From positions 1 through 64,000 of the forward strand of contig JAFUGJ010000089.1 of NCBI GenBank assembly GCA_017469425.1: a stretch of DNA of 64,000 nt, written 5' to 3'. Positions 7,906-16,820 of the stretch are shown in pieces. This stretch comes from Bacteroidales bacterium (GTDB lineage: Bacteria; Bacteroidota; Bacteroidia; Bacteroidales; UBA932). Numbering within the stretch: the stretch's first letter is position 1; each line of letters begins with the position of its first letter. The position numbers were made by a program, and so were the translations under genes. Under the pieces are notes generated by a model that did not search any database, was not told the DNA's origin, and saw nothing but the letters and a program-made list of their open reading frames with translations.

Positions 7906-7941
7906 AGAGCCTGCACTCCGGAAGAAGTGTAGGCTCTTTTA
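7906..7941 (+). terminator. Intrinsic terminator of rplU-rpmA
   Basis: AGAGCCTGCACT (7906-7917) and AGTGTAGGCTCT (7926-7937) form a 12-bp stem with one G-U pair, followed by TTT. Confidence 0.85.
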
Positions 7942-7957
7942 ACTTTTAGTACAAGAT

Positions 7958-9229
7958 ATGCTCACTCTCAAATCACTCCGTGATGACCCTCAGGCGATTG
8001 TCGACCGCCTGAAAGTCAAGAATTTCGATGCAAAACCCATAGTGGACAAAGTGCTCGAGCTCGACGAACGCCGCCGTGCCCTCCAGCAGCAGAGCGACAG
8101 CCTGCTTGCCGAGCAGAAGAAGAAGGCCGCTGAAATCGGCGCCCTCATGAAGCAGGGCCTCAAAGATGCGGCGGAAAGCGCGAAGGCGGCAGTCGCCACC
8201 CTCAAGCAGAAGAGTTCCGAACTTCTCGCACAGGGCGAGGCCGTGGCGGAAGAGCTGCAAAGCCAGCTCGTGCTGCTGCCCAACACTCCCTGCAGCCTGG
8301 TGCAGAACGGAAAGGATGCATCCGACAATGTGGTGGTGAAAGAAGGCGGCCCCGATGTGAAGCTCCCTGAAGGAGCCCTGCCCCATTGGGAGCTTGCCAA
8401 GAAATATGACATCATCGACTTCGACCTCGGAGTCAAGATTACCGGCGCCGGTTTCCCCGTGTATAAGGGCAAGGGCGCGAGGTTGCAGAGGGCGCTCATC
8501 AATTTCTTCCTTGACGAAAACACCAAGGCGGGATATCAGGAGACCGAACCTCCCGTGGTGGTGAACGCCGCTTCGGGCTTCGGCACGGGCCAGCTTCCCG
8601 ACAAGGAAGCCCAGATGTATTATGTGGGCCTGGACAATTTCTACCTCGTGCCTACTGCTGAGGTGCCCGTCACCAACATTTTCCGCGATGTAATCCTGGA
8701 AAATTCCCAGCTTCCCCAGAAGCTTACCGCCTACACCCCCTGCTTCCGCCGTGAGGCAGGCTCCTACGGCAAGGATGTGCGCGGACTCAACCGCCTGCAC
8801 CAGTTCGACAAGGTCGAAATCGTGCGCGTGGAGCGTCCTGAGGATTCCTACAAGGCCCTCGACGAGATGGTCGCCCATGTAGAGGGGCTGGTTCAGAAAC
8901 TCGGCCTCAAATATCATATTCTCAGGCTCTGCGGCGGCGACATGTCGTTCACTTCCGCAATCACCTACGACTTCGAGCTCTGGAGCGCGGCACAGGGCCG
9001 CTGGCTGGAAATCTCTTCGGTCTCCAACTTCGAGTCCTTCCAGGCCAACAGGCTGCATCTGCGCTACCGCGACGAAAATGGCAAGACCCGGATTGCGCAC
9101 ACCCTCAACGGGTCGTCGCTCGCCCTGCCCCGCGTCGTGGCCGCCCTGCTCGAGGACAACCAAACCCCTGAAGGAATCGTGATTCCCGAAGTGCTGCGTC
9201 CATACACAGGCTTCGACATCATTGACTAA
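7958..9229 (+). CDS. serS: Seryl-tRNA synthetase
   Basis: 423 residues, the usual SerRS length. The N-terminal 110 residues form the charged coiled-coil arm that grips tRNA-Ser (KKAAEIGALMKQG region). Class II motif 2 is FRREAGSYGKDVRGLNRLHQ and motif 3 is NGSSLALPRVVAALLEDNQ. It charges tRNA-Ser, and usually tRNA-Sec, with serine. A TAACTTTT sequence at 7940 is a weak promoter candidate after the rpmA terminator. The 3' end overlaps ruvC by 8 bases. Confidence 0.97.
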   Translation: MLTLKSLRDDPQAIVDRLKVKNFDAKPIVDKVLELDERRRALQQQSDSLLAEQKKKAAEIGALMKQGLKDAAESAKAAVATLKQKSSELLAQGEAVAEELQSQLVLLPNTPCSLVQNGKDASDNVVVKEGGPDVKLPEGALPHWELAKKYDIIDFDLGVKITGAGFPVYKGKGARLQRALINFFLDENTKAGYQETEPPVVVNAASGFGTGQLPDKEAQMYYVGLDNFYLVPTAEVPVTNIFRDVILENSQLPQKLTAYTPCFRREAGSYGKDVRGLNRLHQFDKVEIVRVERPEDSYKALDEMVAHVEGLVQKLGLKYHILRLCGGDMSFTSAITYDFELWSAAQGRWLEISSVSNFESFQANRLHLRYRDENGKTRIAHTLNGSSLALPRVVAALLEDNQTPEGIVIPEVLRPYTGFDIID

Positions 9230-9782
9230 GGCAAGAACCATACTCGGCATCGATCCCGGAACCAACCTGCTTGGTTTCGGGATTGTCCGTGTGGATGAGG
9301 CCGGGCATCCCTCCTATGTCGATATGGGAGTGCTGGACCTGCGCCGCATAAGTTCCCCTTATGACAAGCTGCAGTGCATCTTCCAAAAGGTTTCCGCCCT
9401 CTGCGGGCTCCACAGCCCAACCGACCTCGCCATCGAGTCGCCTTTCTATGGCAAGAACGCCCAGGTCATACTCAAGCTCGGGCGGGCGCAGGGGGCCGTG
9501 ATGACGGCGGCGGCTGAGCACGGGCTGGAAATTACGGAATACGCTCCCCGAAAAGCCAAGATGGTTATTTGCGGTAATGGCGCGGCTTCCAAGGAGCAGG
9601 TTGCCCTGATGGTGGAGCGCACTCTTGGCATCAGCATCGAAAGCAAGTATCTCGATGCAACCGATGCCCTCGCAATCGCAATGTGCCACTACTATCAGCT
9701 CAAGAGTCCTCTCACTTCCGGTAAGGGGGGCGCGTCGAGCTGGGAAAAATTCATAGCACAAAATCCTGACCGAATTAAATAA
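9222..9782 (+). CDS. ruvC: Crossover junction endodeoxyribonuclease RuvC
   Basis: 186 residues from a TTG codon at 9222. LGIDPGTNLLGFGIV holds the first catalytic Asp, LAIESPFYGKN the Glu, and DATDALAIAMCHY the C-terminal Asp pair. It cuts Holliday junctions with RuvAB. No ATG or GTG lies near the conserved start, so TTG inside the end of serS (8-base overlap) is the best start and fits the short N-terminus known for RuvC. It is coupled to serS. Confidence 0.93.
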   Translation: MTKARTILGIDPGTNLLGFGIVRVDEAGHPSYVDMGVLDLRRISSPYDKLQCIFQKVSALCGLHSPTDLAIESPFYGKNAQVILKLGRAQGAVMTAAAEHGLEITEYAPRKAKMVICGNGAASKEQVALMVERTLGISIESKYLDATDALAIAMCHYYQLKSPLTSGKGGASSWEKFIAQNPDRIK

Positions 9783-9824
9783 TTCCATTAAACCTTGTGC
9801 GCGCAGGCGCGTCTTAATTCAGTT

Positions 9825-12743
9825 ATGAATATTTTGAGAGGAACAATCAGCGTCGTCGCCGGTCTTGTTTTCAGCACCGGCCTTTTTGCACAAAATAAAG
9901 TTACCGGAACACTTTCTGATTCTTCCAACGGAGAGTCCGTGCCTTTCGCTACCGTGTCGCTCACGAAGCAGGGCTCGGAAAAACCGGATAAATTCAACCT
10001 CAGTTCGGACAACGGCGATTTTGCCATAACCGGCGTGCGCAAGGGCGTCTATACCCTGAAAGCCGAGCTTCTCGGCTATAAGACCCTTACCCGGGAGCTG
10101 AAGGTGGAAGGCGATACCAATCTCGGTACACTCAAGATGGACCCCGACAGGCAGGTGCTCGACGCCGCATCGGTTTCGGCGGTTGGCAACCCCATCGTGG
10201 TGAAGAAAGATACCCTGGAATACAATGCCAGTTCGTTCAAGACCACCGACAATGACATGCTTGAGGACCTTCTCAAGAAACTCCCCGGCGTGGAAGTGAA
10301 CGAGGACGGTTCCATCACCTTCCAGGGAGAAACAATCACCAAGATTACCATCGAGGGCAAGACTTTCTTCCTCGACGACCCTCAGCTCGCATCCAAGAAC
10401 ATCCCCGCAAAGCTTGTCAACAAGCTCAAGGTCATCAACAAGAAGAGCGAGCAGGCCGAGTTTACCGGCATTGACGACGGTGAAGAGGAAAAAGTCATCG
10501 ACCTCGACATCAAGCCAGGCATGATGAAGGGCGCTTTCGGCAACATCATGGCCGGGGCCGGTCACGATGTGCCTGCCGACGAGGGTATTGACGGAGATTT
10601 CCGCTATCAGGGAGCTGCCTTCATAGGTAATTTTACCGACAAGCGCCAGCTCAGCATCATCCTCAACGGCAACAATACCAACAACCGCGGATTCAATGAC
10701 CTTTCCGGCTCCATGATGGGCAACATGCGTCAGGGCGGAATGGGCGGCGGCCAAGGCGGATGGGGCGGAGGCAACGGCATCACCACCTCCTACATGGCGG
10801 GCGCCAACGGCAGCTGGACCCTCTTTGACGGCGACATGGACTTCAATTCCAACTATCTTTACAACCACACCGGCAAGGATGTGCTGGAGCAGAGTGACAA
10901 GGTTACCTATGTCACCGGCAGCGACCCCTACAACCTGAATTATTCTTCCGACGGTTCCAGCACCACCAAGTCCAACGGACACCGTTTCGGTATCCGCGTG
11001 GACCATAAATTCAGCGAGAACACTTCCATCCTTTTCGAACCGAGGGTTGAGTTCGGAAACGGAAATTACCTCCAGCGCAACGACTACGCCACCGACAGCC
11101 TCAACCTTGCAAGCGGCGACGCAGTGCAGATAAACCGCGGTTCCAGCCTTCAGTCGGGCGACAACAAGAATGTGTCCACGAGCGGATTCTTCCTGCTGCG
11201 CCAGCGTCTCGGCATTCCCGGGCGCACTATGACCTTCATGGGCCGCTATTCGTTCAGCAACAACGACCTGGACGCCATAAACCGTTCAGATACCTGGATT
11301 TCCGGTACCGACTCCACCATCAACCAGAGCATCAGTTCCAACCAGAAGAGCAGCAGCCTGTGGGGGCGCGTGACATACACCGAACCCCTCGGGCACAACC
11401 TGTATGCGGAACTCAACTACCGCTACGGCTGGAGCAGGTCCACTTCCGAGAAGAAAACTTATGACCTTGCCAACGGGGGAGTCTTCGACTATGTGTATTC
11501 CAACGAGATAGAGAACCGTTCCACCACCCAGGAAATAGGTGCCAACCTCATGTACCAGAGGGAGAAGTCGCGAGCCCAGCTGGGTTTTGCCGCCACGCCT
11601 ACCAGCACCTACAACAACACTACCCGCTACGACAGTTTCACGCAAAGTTATTCTCCCGTGGAATACACGGACTTCCGCTGGAATTTCTCGCCCCGCCTGA
11701 TGCTCTGGTGGGAGTTCAACGACAACGCCAATGCCCGCATGTTCTATCGCGGAACATCCTCGCAGCCTTCGACCAGGCAGCTGATGCCGGTTCCCGACAA
11801 CTCCGACCCTCTCAATGTGAGTTTCGGTAATCCTAACCTGACCCCTTATTTCTCCCACAGCCTGCGCGGCGATGTGCGCTACAACAACAAGAAAACCTTC
11901 GCTTCCCTCAATGTCCGTTTCGAAGGAAGTTATGTGCAGAATCCCATCGTGAGCCTTACATGGTATGAAGGCGGCGCCCAGTATTCCATGCCTTTCAACG
12001 GGCCCGACAGGGCTTCCGCCGGAGTGAACGGCTTTGCCAACATCCCTCTCGGAAAGAGCAATTTCTCCATTTCCAATTTCGCGCGCATCAACTGGTCTGA
12101 ATCTTCATCCTATGTGGGCACCGACATCAACACCACCACTTATTCCACCGGAGGCGACTATTACGGATTCATGGATGAAATCGTAGGTCTGTGGAGCGAT
12201 GCCTCATGGAAGGACGCCCACATTGTCACCAGTACCGTGCGCAGCCTCGGCGTCACCGAGCGCTTCCGCGTGACATACCGCAACGACGCCCTCGAACTCA
12301 CCGCATCGGCCCGCACCCGCATAAACGATTCGCGCTATTCCATACGCGACGACCGCACCACCACCTTCAACAATCAGGTGCGCCTCACCGCCAACTGGAC
12401 ATGGGAACAGACCGGAATCACCTTCAAGGCAGAGGGCAACCAGAACTGGTATAACGGCTATGCGAGCGCCCAACCTTCCGAAACCGTGCTCAATGCCGAA
12501 ATCCAGAAACTGCTCTTCAAGAATAAAGTCACCTTTGCCGTGAAGGGCTATGACATCCTCGGCCAGGCCAAGAACCTGTCGGTGACCGACGGCGAAAACT
12601 ACCACAACGAGGTGGTGAACAACACGCTTGGCCGTTACATCATTGCGTCGCTGACTTTCCGTTTCGGCACCTTCGACCGCAGCCAGATGCGAGGCCCGGG
12701 CGGCCCTGGCGGCCCCGGCGGCCCGGGAGGCCCGCGCAGATGA
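9825..12743 (+). CDS. Outer-membrane beta-barrel protein, TonB-receptor-like, with Gly-Pro-rich C-terminus
   Basis: 972 residues from the ATG at 9825. A signal peptide (VVAGLVFSTGLFAQ) is followed by a carboxypeptidase-regulatory-like domain (VTGTLSDSSNGESVPFATVSL), a plug-like segment (LLKKLPGVEVNEDGSITFQGE) and a large barrel rich in alternating aromatic strands. This is the layout of the outer-membrane barrel family related to TonB receptors (OMP_b-brl_3 type). A Gly-rich loop (GGMGGGQGGWGGGNG) sits at about residue 310. The last 18 residues are GPGG repeats ending in RR, an unusual tail for a protein whose barrel normally ends in an aromatic residue. Substrate unknown. It overlaps the next gene by four bases. 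An upstream TTG at 9795 is a less likely start. Confidence 0.85.
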   Translation: MNILRGTISVVAGLVFSTGLFAQNKVTGTLSDSSNGESVPFATVSLTKQGSEKPDKFNLSSDNGDFAITGVRKGVYTLKAELLGYKTLTRELKVEGDTNLGTLKMDPDRQVLDAASVSAVGNPIVVKKDTLEYNASSFKTTDNDMLEDLLKKLPGVEVNEDGSITFQGETITKITIEGKTFFLDDPQLASKNIPAKLVNKLKVINKKSEQAEFTGIDDGEEEKVIDLDIKPGMMKGAFGNIMAGAGHDVPADEGIDGDFRYQGAAFIGNFTDKRQLSIILNGNNTNNRGFNDLSGSMMGNMRQGGMGGGQGGWGGGNGITTSYMAGANGSWTLFDGDMDFNSNYLYNHTGKDVLEQSDKVTYVTGSDPYNLNYSSDGSSTTKSNGHRFGIRVDHKFSENTSILFEPRVEFGNGNYLQRNDYATDSLNLASGDAVQINRGSSLQSGDNKNVSTSGFFLLRQRLGIPGRTMTFMGRYSFSNNDLDAINRSDTWISGTDSTINQSISSNQKSSSLWGRVTYTEPLGHNLYAELNYRYGWSRSTSEKKTYDLANGGVFDYVYSNEIENRSTTQEIGANLMYQREKSRAQLGFAATPTSTYNNTTRYDSFTQSYSPVEYTDFRWNFSPRLMLWWEFNDNANARMFYRGTSSQPSTRQLMPVPDNSDPLNVSFGNPNLTPYFSHSLRGDVRYNNKKTFASLNVRFEGSYVQNPIVSLTWYEGGAQYSMPFNGPDRASAGVNGFANIPLGKSNFSISNFARINWSESSSYVGTDINTTTYSTGGDYYGFMDEIVGLWSDASWKDAHIVTSTVRSLGVTERFRVTYRNDALELTASARTRINDSRYSIRDDRTTTFNNQVRLTANWTWEQTGITFKAEGNQNWYNGYASAQPSETVLNAEIQKLLFKNKVTFAVKGYDILGQAKNLSVTDGENYHNEVVNNTLGRYIIASLTFRFGTFDRSQMRGPGGPGGPGGPGGPRR

Positions 12744-13210
12744 TTCTTCGCTGCGACGATATTTTCGAGGCGGTTGAAGCCCTTCCGGAGTTCAGGGAGG
12801 CTTCGACCGTTCTGGCATTCTGGGCCGTGCGTGACGAACCCCGTACCCAGGAATTCATTGCCCGCTGGCACGGACGCAAGCGCATCGCCCTGCCCGTGGT
12901 GGTGGATGACACGCAGATGATACTTCGCGAATACGACCCGGAACTGATGCGTATGGGGCGTTTCGGCATCATGGAACCTTCGGAAGAAGCCCTCGAAGTG
13001 CATCCTTCCGAGATAGACTTTGCAATAGTGCCGGGGCAGGCTTTCGATGCCGATGGCAGGCGCAAAGGCCACGGGAAGGGCTACTACGACCGTTTTCTTC
13101 CATCGCTGCACTGTTTCAAGGTGGGCGTGGCCCATGCAGGACGCATAGTCGGGCACATTGATGCCAGGCCGTGGGATGTGAGTGTCGAACTGGTAATTAC
13201 GGAAAAATAA
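12740..13210 (+). CDS. 5-formyltetrahydrofolate cyclo-ligase
   Basis: 156 residues with the signature DADGRRKGHGKGYYDRFL (substrate and ATP binding loop of the family) and IVPGQAFD upstream of it. It converts 5-formyl-THF to 5,10-methenyl-THF using ATP. The protein is shorter at the N-terminus than typical 180-200 residue members, starting directly in the alpha/beta core. The ATG overlaps the stop of the barrel-protein gene (ATGA). Confidence 0.9.
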   Translation: MILRCDDIFEAVEALPEFREASTVLAFWAVRDEPRTQEFIARWHGRKRIALPVVVDDTQMILREYDPELMRMGRFGIMEPSEEALEVHPSEIDFAIVPGQAFDADGRRKGHGKGYYDRFLPSLHCFKVGVAHAGRIVGHIDARPWDVSVELVITEK

Positions 13211-13211
13211 T

Positions 13212-13219
13212 TATCTTTG
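13212..13219 (+). promoter_or_regulatory. -7 element just upstream of the PASTA gene
   Basis: TATCTTTG, a perfect TAnnTTTG, ends six bases before the ATG at 13226. Transcripts from it would be leaderless or nearly so. Confidence 0.45.
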
Positions 13220-13225
13220 TATGCT

Positions 13226-14038
13226 ATGGCAGAAAACAAGGATAAAGGCAAGGGCGGCAGTATCTGGTCGAACTGGATAGTGCGCAATATAATACTGGCG
13301 GTTCTTTTCGTGGCTGCCATCCTGGTGCTTGCAAGCATTGGCCTCGGAGCCATCACCCAGCACAACAAGGAAATCGATGTTCCGGATTTTACCAACATGA
13401 CCTTCGAAGAGGCGAAGTACAATGCCGAGCGGGTCGGGCTGAAAGTGGAGATTGCGGATTCGGTGTTCGTGCGCAGGATGAAGAAGGGCGCGGTGTTCAC
13501 CCAGTATCCGAAGGGGGGCAGCAGGGTGAAGAAGGGCCGCAGCATCCAGCTCACCACGAATGCCAAAACTGCAAAGGAGGTTACCATGCCTCTTCTCGTA
13601 GGGTATTCCATGCGACAGGCGAAGGCCGAACTTGCTTCCAAGGGGCTTAATCTCGGGCGTCTCATCTATGTGAACGACATGGCCACCAACAATGTGCTCA
13701 AACAGCTCTACAACAGCCGCGAAATCAAGGCGGGCACCCAGATTGAGAGCGGCTCCTACATCGACCTCATGGTGGGCCTCAATTCCGAGGACAACCGCAC
13801 CTATGCCCCCAATACAATCGGACTCAAATACCTTCGTGCCGTGGATGCCGTCCACGACAATTCTCTCAACATAGGCAAGCTCCACTTCGACAAAGGCGTA
13901 AAGACATACAGCGATTCGCTGAATGCCGTGGTTTACAAGCAGAGCCCCACATCGGCAAGCGGAGCCCTTACCATGGGAGCCGCAGTTACCCTGCATCTTA
14001 CCACGGAGCCGTCCAAACTCGAGGAGCTCGGCCTGTGA
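13226..14038 (+). CDS. Membrane-anchored PASTA domain protein
   Basis: 270 residues from the ATG at 13226 (an in-frame TTG nine bases upstream lies in the promoter). One transmembrane helix spans about residues 20-43 (NIILAVLFVAAILVLASIGL). Three PASTA repeats follow: IDVPDFTNMTFEEAKYNAE, VTMPLLVGYSMRQAKAEL and a divergent third that begins near YAPNTIGL. PASTA domains bind peptidoglycan fragments or partner proteins. There is no kinase or transpeptidase domain, so this is a stand-alone periplasmic PASTA protein, as is common in Bacteroidales next to an rluD homologue. Confidence 0.9.
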   Translation: MAENKDKGKGGSIWSNWIVRNIILAVLFVAAILVLASIGLGAITQHNKEIDVPDFTNMTFEEAKYNAERVGLKVEIADSVFVRRMKKGAVFTQYPKGGSRVKKGRSIQLTTNAKTAKEVTMPLLVGYSMRQAKAELASKGLNLGRLIYVNDMATNNVLKQLYNSREIKAGTQIESGSYIDLMVGLNSEDNRTYAPNTIGLKYLRAVDAVHDNSLNIGKLHFDKGVKTYSDSLNAVVYKQSPTSASGALTMGAAVTLHLTTEPSKLEELGL

Positions 14039-14060
14039 GCCTTCGGAAAACAGCCGCGAC

Positions 14061-15125
14061 ATGGACTGGAACGACGATGAAATAATTGAGGATGCCGAGC
14101 AAGGCATGTTCGAGCACTTCCGGCTCAGCGTAGATGCCGGTCAGGTGCCCGTCCGTATCGACAAATACATGTCGGCGCACCTCGAGGACACTTCGCGCCA
14201 CCGCATCCAGTGTGCAATCAAGGAAGGTTATGTGAAAGTGGGGGATAAAACCGCCAAGGCAAACCTGCTGGTGCGCCCAGGCGACATCATCCGCTTCGTG
14301 ATGCCCTACCGCCGCAGGGGTGTGGACCTCGTGCCGCAGGACATCCCTCTCGATATAGTTTATGAGGACGACGATGTGCTGGTGGTGAACAAGCCTGCAG
14401 GCATGGTGGTGCACCCGGGCCACGGACATTTCGACGGCACCCTGGTCAACGCCCTTCTCTTCCACCTCGGCAGGGAAGCTTCGGCTGCGGAAGATGCTGA
14501 AAAAGGGGGGATACTCGTGCACCGCATCGACAAGGACACCAGCGGACTGCTGCTCGTGGCGAAAAATGACGAAGCCCAGCTTAAACTCGCCAGGCAGTTC
14601 TACGACCACAGTATCGAGCGCTGCTACAATGCCATAGTATGGGGCGACATCAAGGAAGACGAAGGCACCATCGATGCCAACATCGCCCGTGACCCCAACG
14701 ACCGCCTGCGCTTCCGCGTGAGCGCCGACCCTTCGCAGGGCAAACACGCGGTTACGCATTTTCGCGTGCTGGAGCGTTTCGGCTTCGTTACCTTCGTGGA
14801 ATGCCGCCTGGAAACAGGCCGAACCCATCAGATACGCGTTCACATGGCCTCCATCGGCCATCCCCTTTTCAATGACGAGCGCTATGGCGGTGCCGAAATC
14901 CGCAAGGGCACCATCTACGCCAAATACCGCCAGTTCATCCGCAACTGTTTTGAAATCTGCCCCCGTCAGGCGCTGCATGCCCGCACCCTCGGGTTCGAAC
15001 ATCCCGTCAGCCGCAAATGGCTCCGTTTCGATTCGGAGATACCCGCCGACATGACCGCCCTGCTCGGCAAGTGGCGCAAATACAGCGGCAACATGCCGCC
15101 GGAGGAGGAAGAAGGGGATGAGTAA
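14061..15125 (+). CDS. rluD: RluA/RluD family 23S rRNA pseudouridine synthase
   Basis: 354 residues from the ATG at 14061; the open frame extends upstream but only as a shadow of the PASTA gene. An S4 RNA-binding domain (RIDKYMSAHL through VRPGDIIRFVMP) occupies about residues 35-100. The catalytic domain carries HRIDKDTSGLLLVAKND with the conserved Asp, and ETGRTHQIRVHMASIGHPLF. RluD modifies the helix 69 region of 23S rRNA. The exact paralogue (RluA, C or D) is not certain from sequence alone. It overlaps lnt by 8 bases. Confidence 0.9.
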   Translation: MDWNDDEIIEDAEQGMFEHFRLSVDAGQVPVRIDKYMSAHLEDTSRHRIQCAIKEGYVKVGDKTAKANLLVRPGDIIRFVMPYRRRGVDLVPQDIPLDIVYEDDDVLVVNKPAGMVVHPGHGHFDGTLVNALLFHLGREASAAEDAEKGGILVHRIDKDTSGLLLVAKNDEAQLKLARQFYDHSIERCYNAIVWGDIKEDEGTIDANIARDPNDRLRFRVSADPSQGKHAVTHFRVLERFGFVTFVECRLETGRTHQIRVHMASIGHPLFNDERYGGAEIRKGTIYAKYRQFIRNCFEICPRQALHARTLGFEHPVSRKWLRFDSEIPADMTALLGKWRKYSGNMPPEEEEGDE

Positions 15126-16719
15126 TCAGGTCAGGACCATACTGCCACTCGTTCTGCTTTCTGCTGTGCTGTTGAGCATACCTTGGCTCGTGCCCCACTG
15201 CGGCTTTTTCGCACTTGTGGGTTTCGTGCCCCTGCTATGGGCGGAGCATCTGGCTTCGGAAAGGGGAGTGAAGCGCTTCTGGGGATGGATTTACCTTTGT
15301 TTCGTGCTATGGAATGCCGCCACCGTGTGGTGGGTTGCAAACGCCACGGTGGGAGGCGCAGTGTTCGCCGTTCTTGCCAATGCCCTGCAGATGGCCGTTA
15401 TCTGGTGGCCTTTCCGTCTTTTCAAGAAGCGGTTCGGGGGCATCCTTCCGTATATTTTCCTCGCAGTCCTGTGGATTGCGTGGGAAAGATGGTATCTGCA
15501 AAGTGCCGAGATTTCTTTTCCCTGGCTGGTTCTCGGCAACGCCTTTGCCCAAAGCACCCGCTGCATACAGTGGTACGAGTTCACCGGCACGCTTGGCGGT
15601 TCGCTCTGGGTATGGGTGTGCAACATCAGCATTTTCCTGTGCCTCAAGGGAGTACGCAGACCTCTTCGTACGGCCTTCTTCGCATGGACCGCCGCCGTGC
15701 TCGCCTTCCCTTTCGCCGCGTCGGCACATCTCTATCATTATTATAAGGAAAAGAGCGAAGATTCGATCAAGGTGCTCATAGCCCAGCCCAATTTCGACCC
15801 TTACGAGAAGTTCGAGAGCCTGAGCCAGGATGAGCAGAACGCCGTGTTGCTGGGCATTTACGAAAAAGCGATGCAGGGCGACAGCACATGGACCGGGCTT
15901 CTGATTGCGCCGGAAACTTTTACCGGAGATGTCGTCCTGAACGATATTGCGGCGGGAAACACTTTCCGCACATTCCAGGATTTCCTCTCGAAGCATCCCG
16001 GAGCGAACCTGCTGTTCGGCGCATCCACATACAGGATTTATCCGCAGGTGCGCAGACCTGCTCCCGTTGCAAGAAAAATCAACGGCGGCTGGAGCGTGAG
16101 CCATAATTCCGCCATCATGACCGACACTTCAGGAAGGGCGGATGTCTTCCACAAGAGCAAGCTCGTCGTGGGCACCGAACTCACCCCTTATCCGAAGATA
16201 TTCGTTCCTCTCGACGACAAACTCGGCGGAGTCATGGGGCGCTGCGTCGGACAGAAGCGCATAAGCTGCCTGCCTTTCATCCGGGACGGTTCCGTTACGA
16301 AAATAGGGGTGCCTGTCTGCTACGAATCCATTTACGGGGAATACTGCACCGGATACATCAAGGCAGGGGCGCGGGCGCTGGCGGTAATTACCAACGATGC
16401 CTGGTGGGGCGATACTCCCGGATACAGGCAGCACCTCAGCTATTCCAGGCTCCGTGCCATAGAAACCCGGCGCGACATCGCCCGCTGCGCCAACACCGGC
16501 ATCTCCGCCATAATCGACCAGCGCGGCGACCTTCCCGCCCGGACTTCCTGGTGGCAGGAGGACTGCATCGAGGGTGAAATCAATCTCAATTCCGCTTCCA
16601 CTTTCTTCGTGCGCCACGGCGACATTGCCGGCAGGAGCTGCGTTGTAATTGCGCTCATTGTGGCGTTGCTCTGGCTCCTTTCCGCATTCTCCGGCAGGAA
16701 ATTTCTCCTTTCCCGCTGA
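15118..16719 (+). CDS. lnt: Apolipoprotein N-acyltransferase
   Basis: 533 residues with six or more N-terminal membrane helices to about residue 210 and a nitrilase-like domain from about 220. The Glu-Lys-Cys triad is visible in LIAPETF, HKSKLVVGTELTPY and GVPVCYESIYGE. It adds the third acyl chain to lipoproteins in the inner membrane, relevant to the many lipoproteins encoded nearby. A further C-terminal helix (VVIALIVALLWLLSAF) completes the topology. The start ATG lies inside the 3' end of the rluD gene. Confidence 0.95.
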   Translation: MSNQVRTILPLVLLSAVLLSIPWLVPHCGFFALVGFVPLLWAEHLASERGVKRFWGWIYLCFVLWNAATVWWVANATVGGAVFAVLANALQMAVIWWPFRLFKKRFGGILPYIFLAVLWIAWERWYLQSAEISFPWLVLGNAFAQSTRCIQWYEFTGTLGGSLWVWVCNISIFLCLKGVRRPLRTAFFAWTAAVLAFPFAASAHLYHYYKEKSEDSIKVLIAQPNFDPYEKFESLSQDEQNAVLLGIYEKAMQGDSTWTGLLIAPETFTGDVVLNDIAAGNTFRTFQDFLSKHPGANLLFGASTYRIYPQVRRPAPVARKINGGWSVSHNSAIMTDTSGRADVFHKSKLVVGTELTPYPKIFVPLDDKLGGVMGRCVGQKRISCLPFIRDGSVTKIGVPVCYESIYGEYCTGYIKAGARALAVITNDAWWGDTPGYRQHLSYSRLRAIETRRDIARCANTGISAIIDQRGDLPARTSWWQEDCIEGEINLNSASTFFVRHGDIAGRSCVVIALIVALLWLLSAFSGRKFLLSR

Positions 16720-16723
16720 TTCT

Positions 16724-16754
16724 TTTGCTTTTAATAATTTAATGGTTATATTTG
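16724..16754 (+). promoter_or_regulatory. Promoter of the alginate SusCD operon
   Basis: TTTG at 16724-16727, a 19-bp spacer and TATATTTG at 16747-16754, a perfect Bacteroidetes promoter. The transcription start would fall at the left edge of the palindrome at 16762. Confidence 0.75.
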
Positions 16755-16761
16755 CAAAAGA

Positions 16762-16781
16762 AAAATTGGTCAACCAATTTT
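16762..16781 (+). promoter_or_regulatory. Hexuronate-type GntR operator at the susC start site
   Basis: Perfect palindrome AAAATTGGT-CA-ACCAATTTT beginning seven bases after the -7 box. The same half-sites recur at 36214-36233. They match, from memory, the UxuR/ExuR (FadR-subfamily) operator core ATTGGT-N2-ACCAAT. The likely ligand protein is the GntR regulator at 37240, acting as a repressor at the start site. Confidence 0.75.
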
Positions 16782-16820
16782 CAAAAAACCATTTATTAAT
16801 AGCAGAATCAATCAGTTGGT

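Noticed and set aside
9825-12743. SusC annotation for the barrel protein at 9825
   Set aside because: No SusD partner, no canonical SusC plug signature and a different C-terminus, so it is better treated as an outer-membrane barrel relative of TonB receptors.
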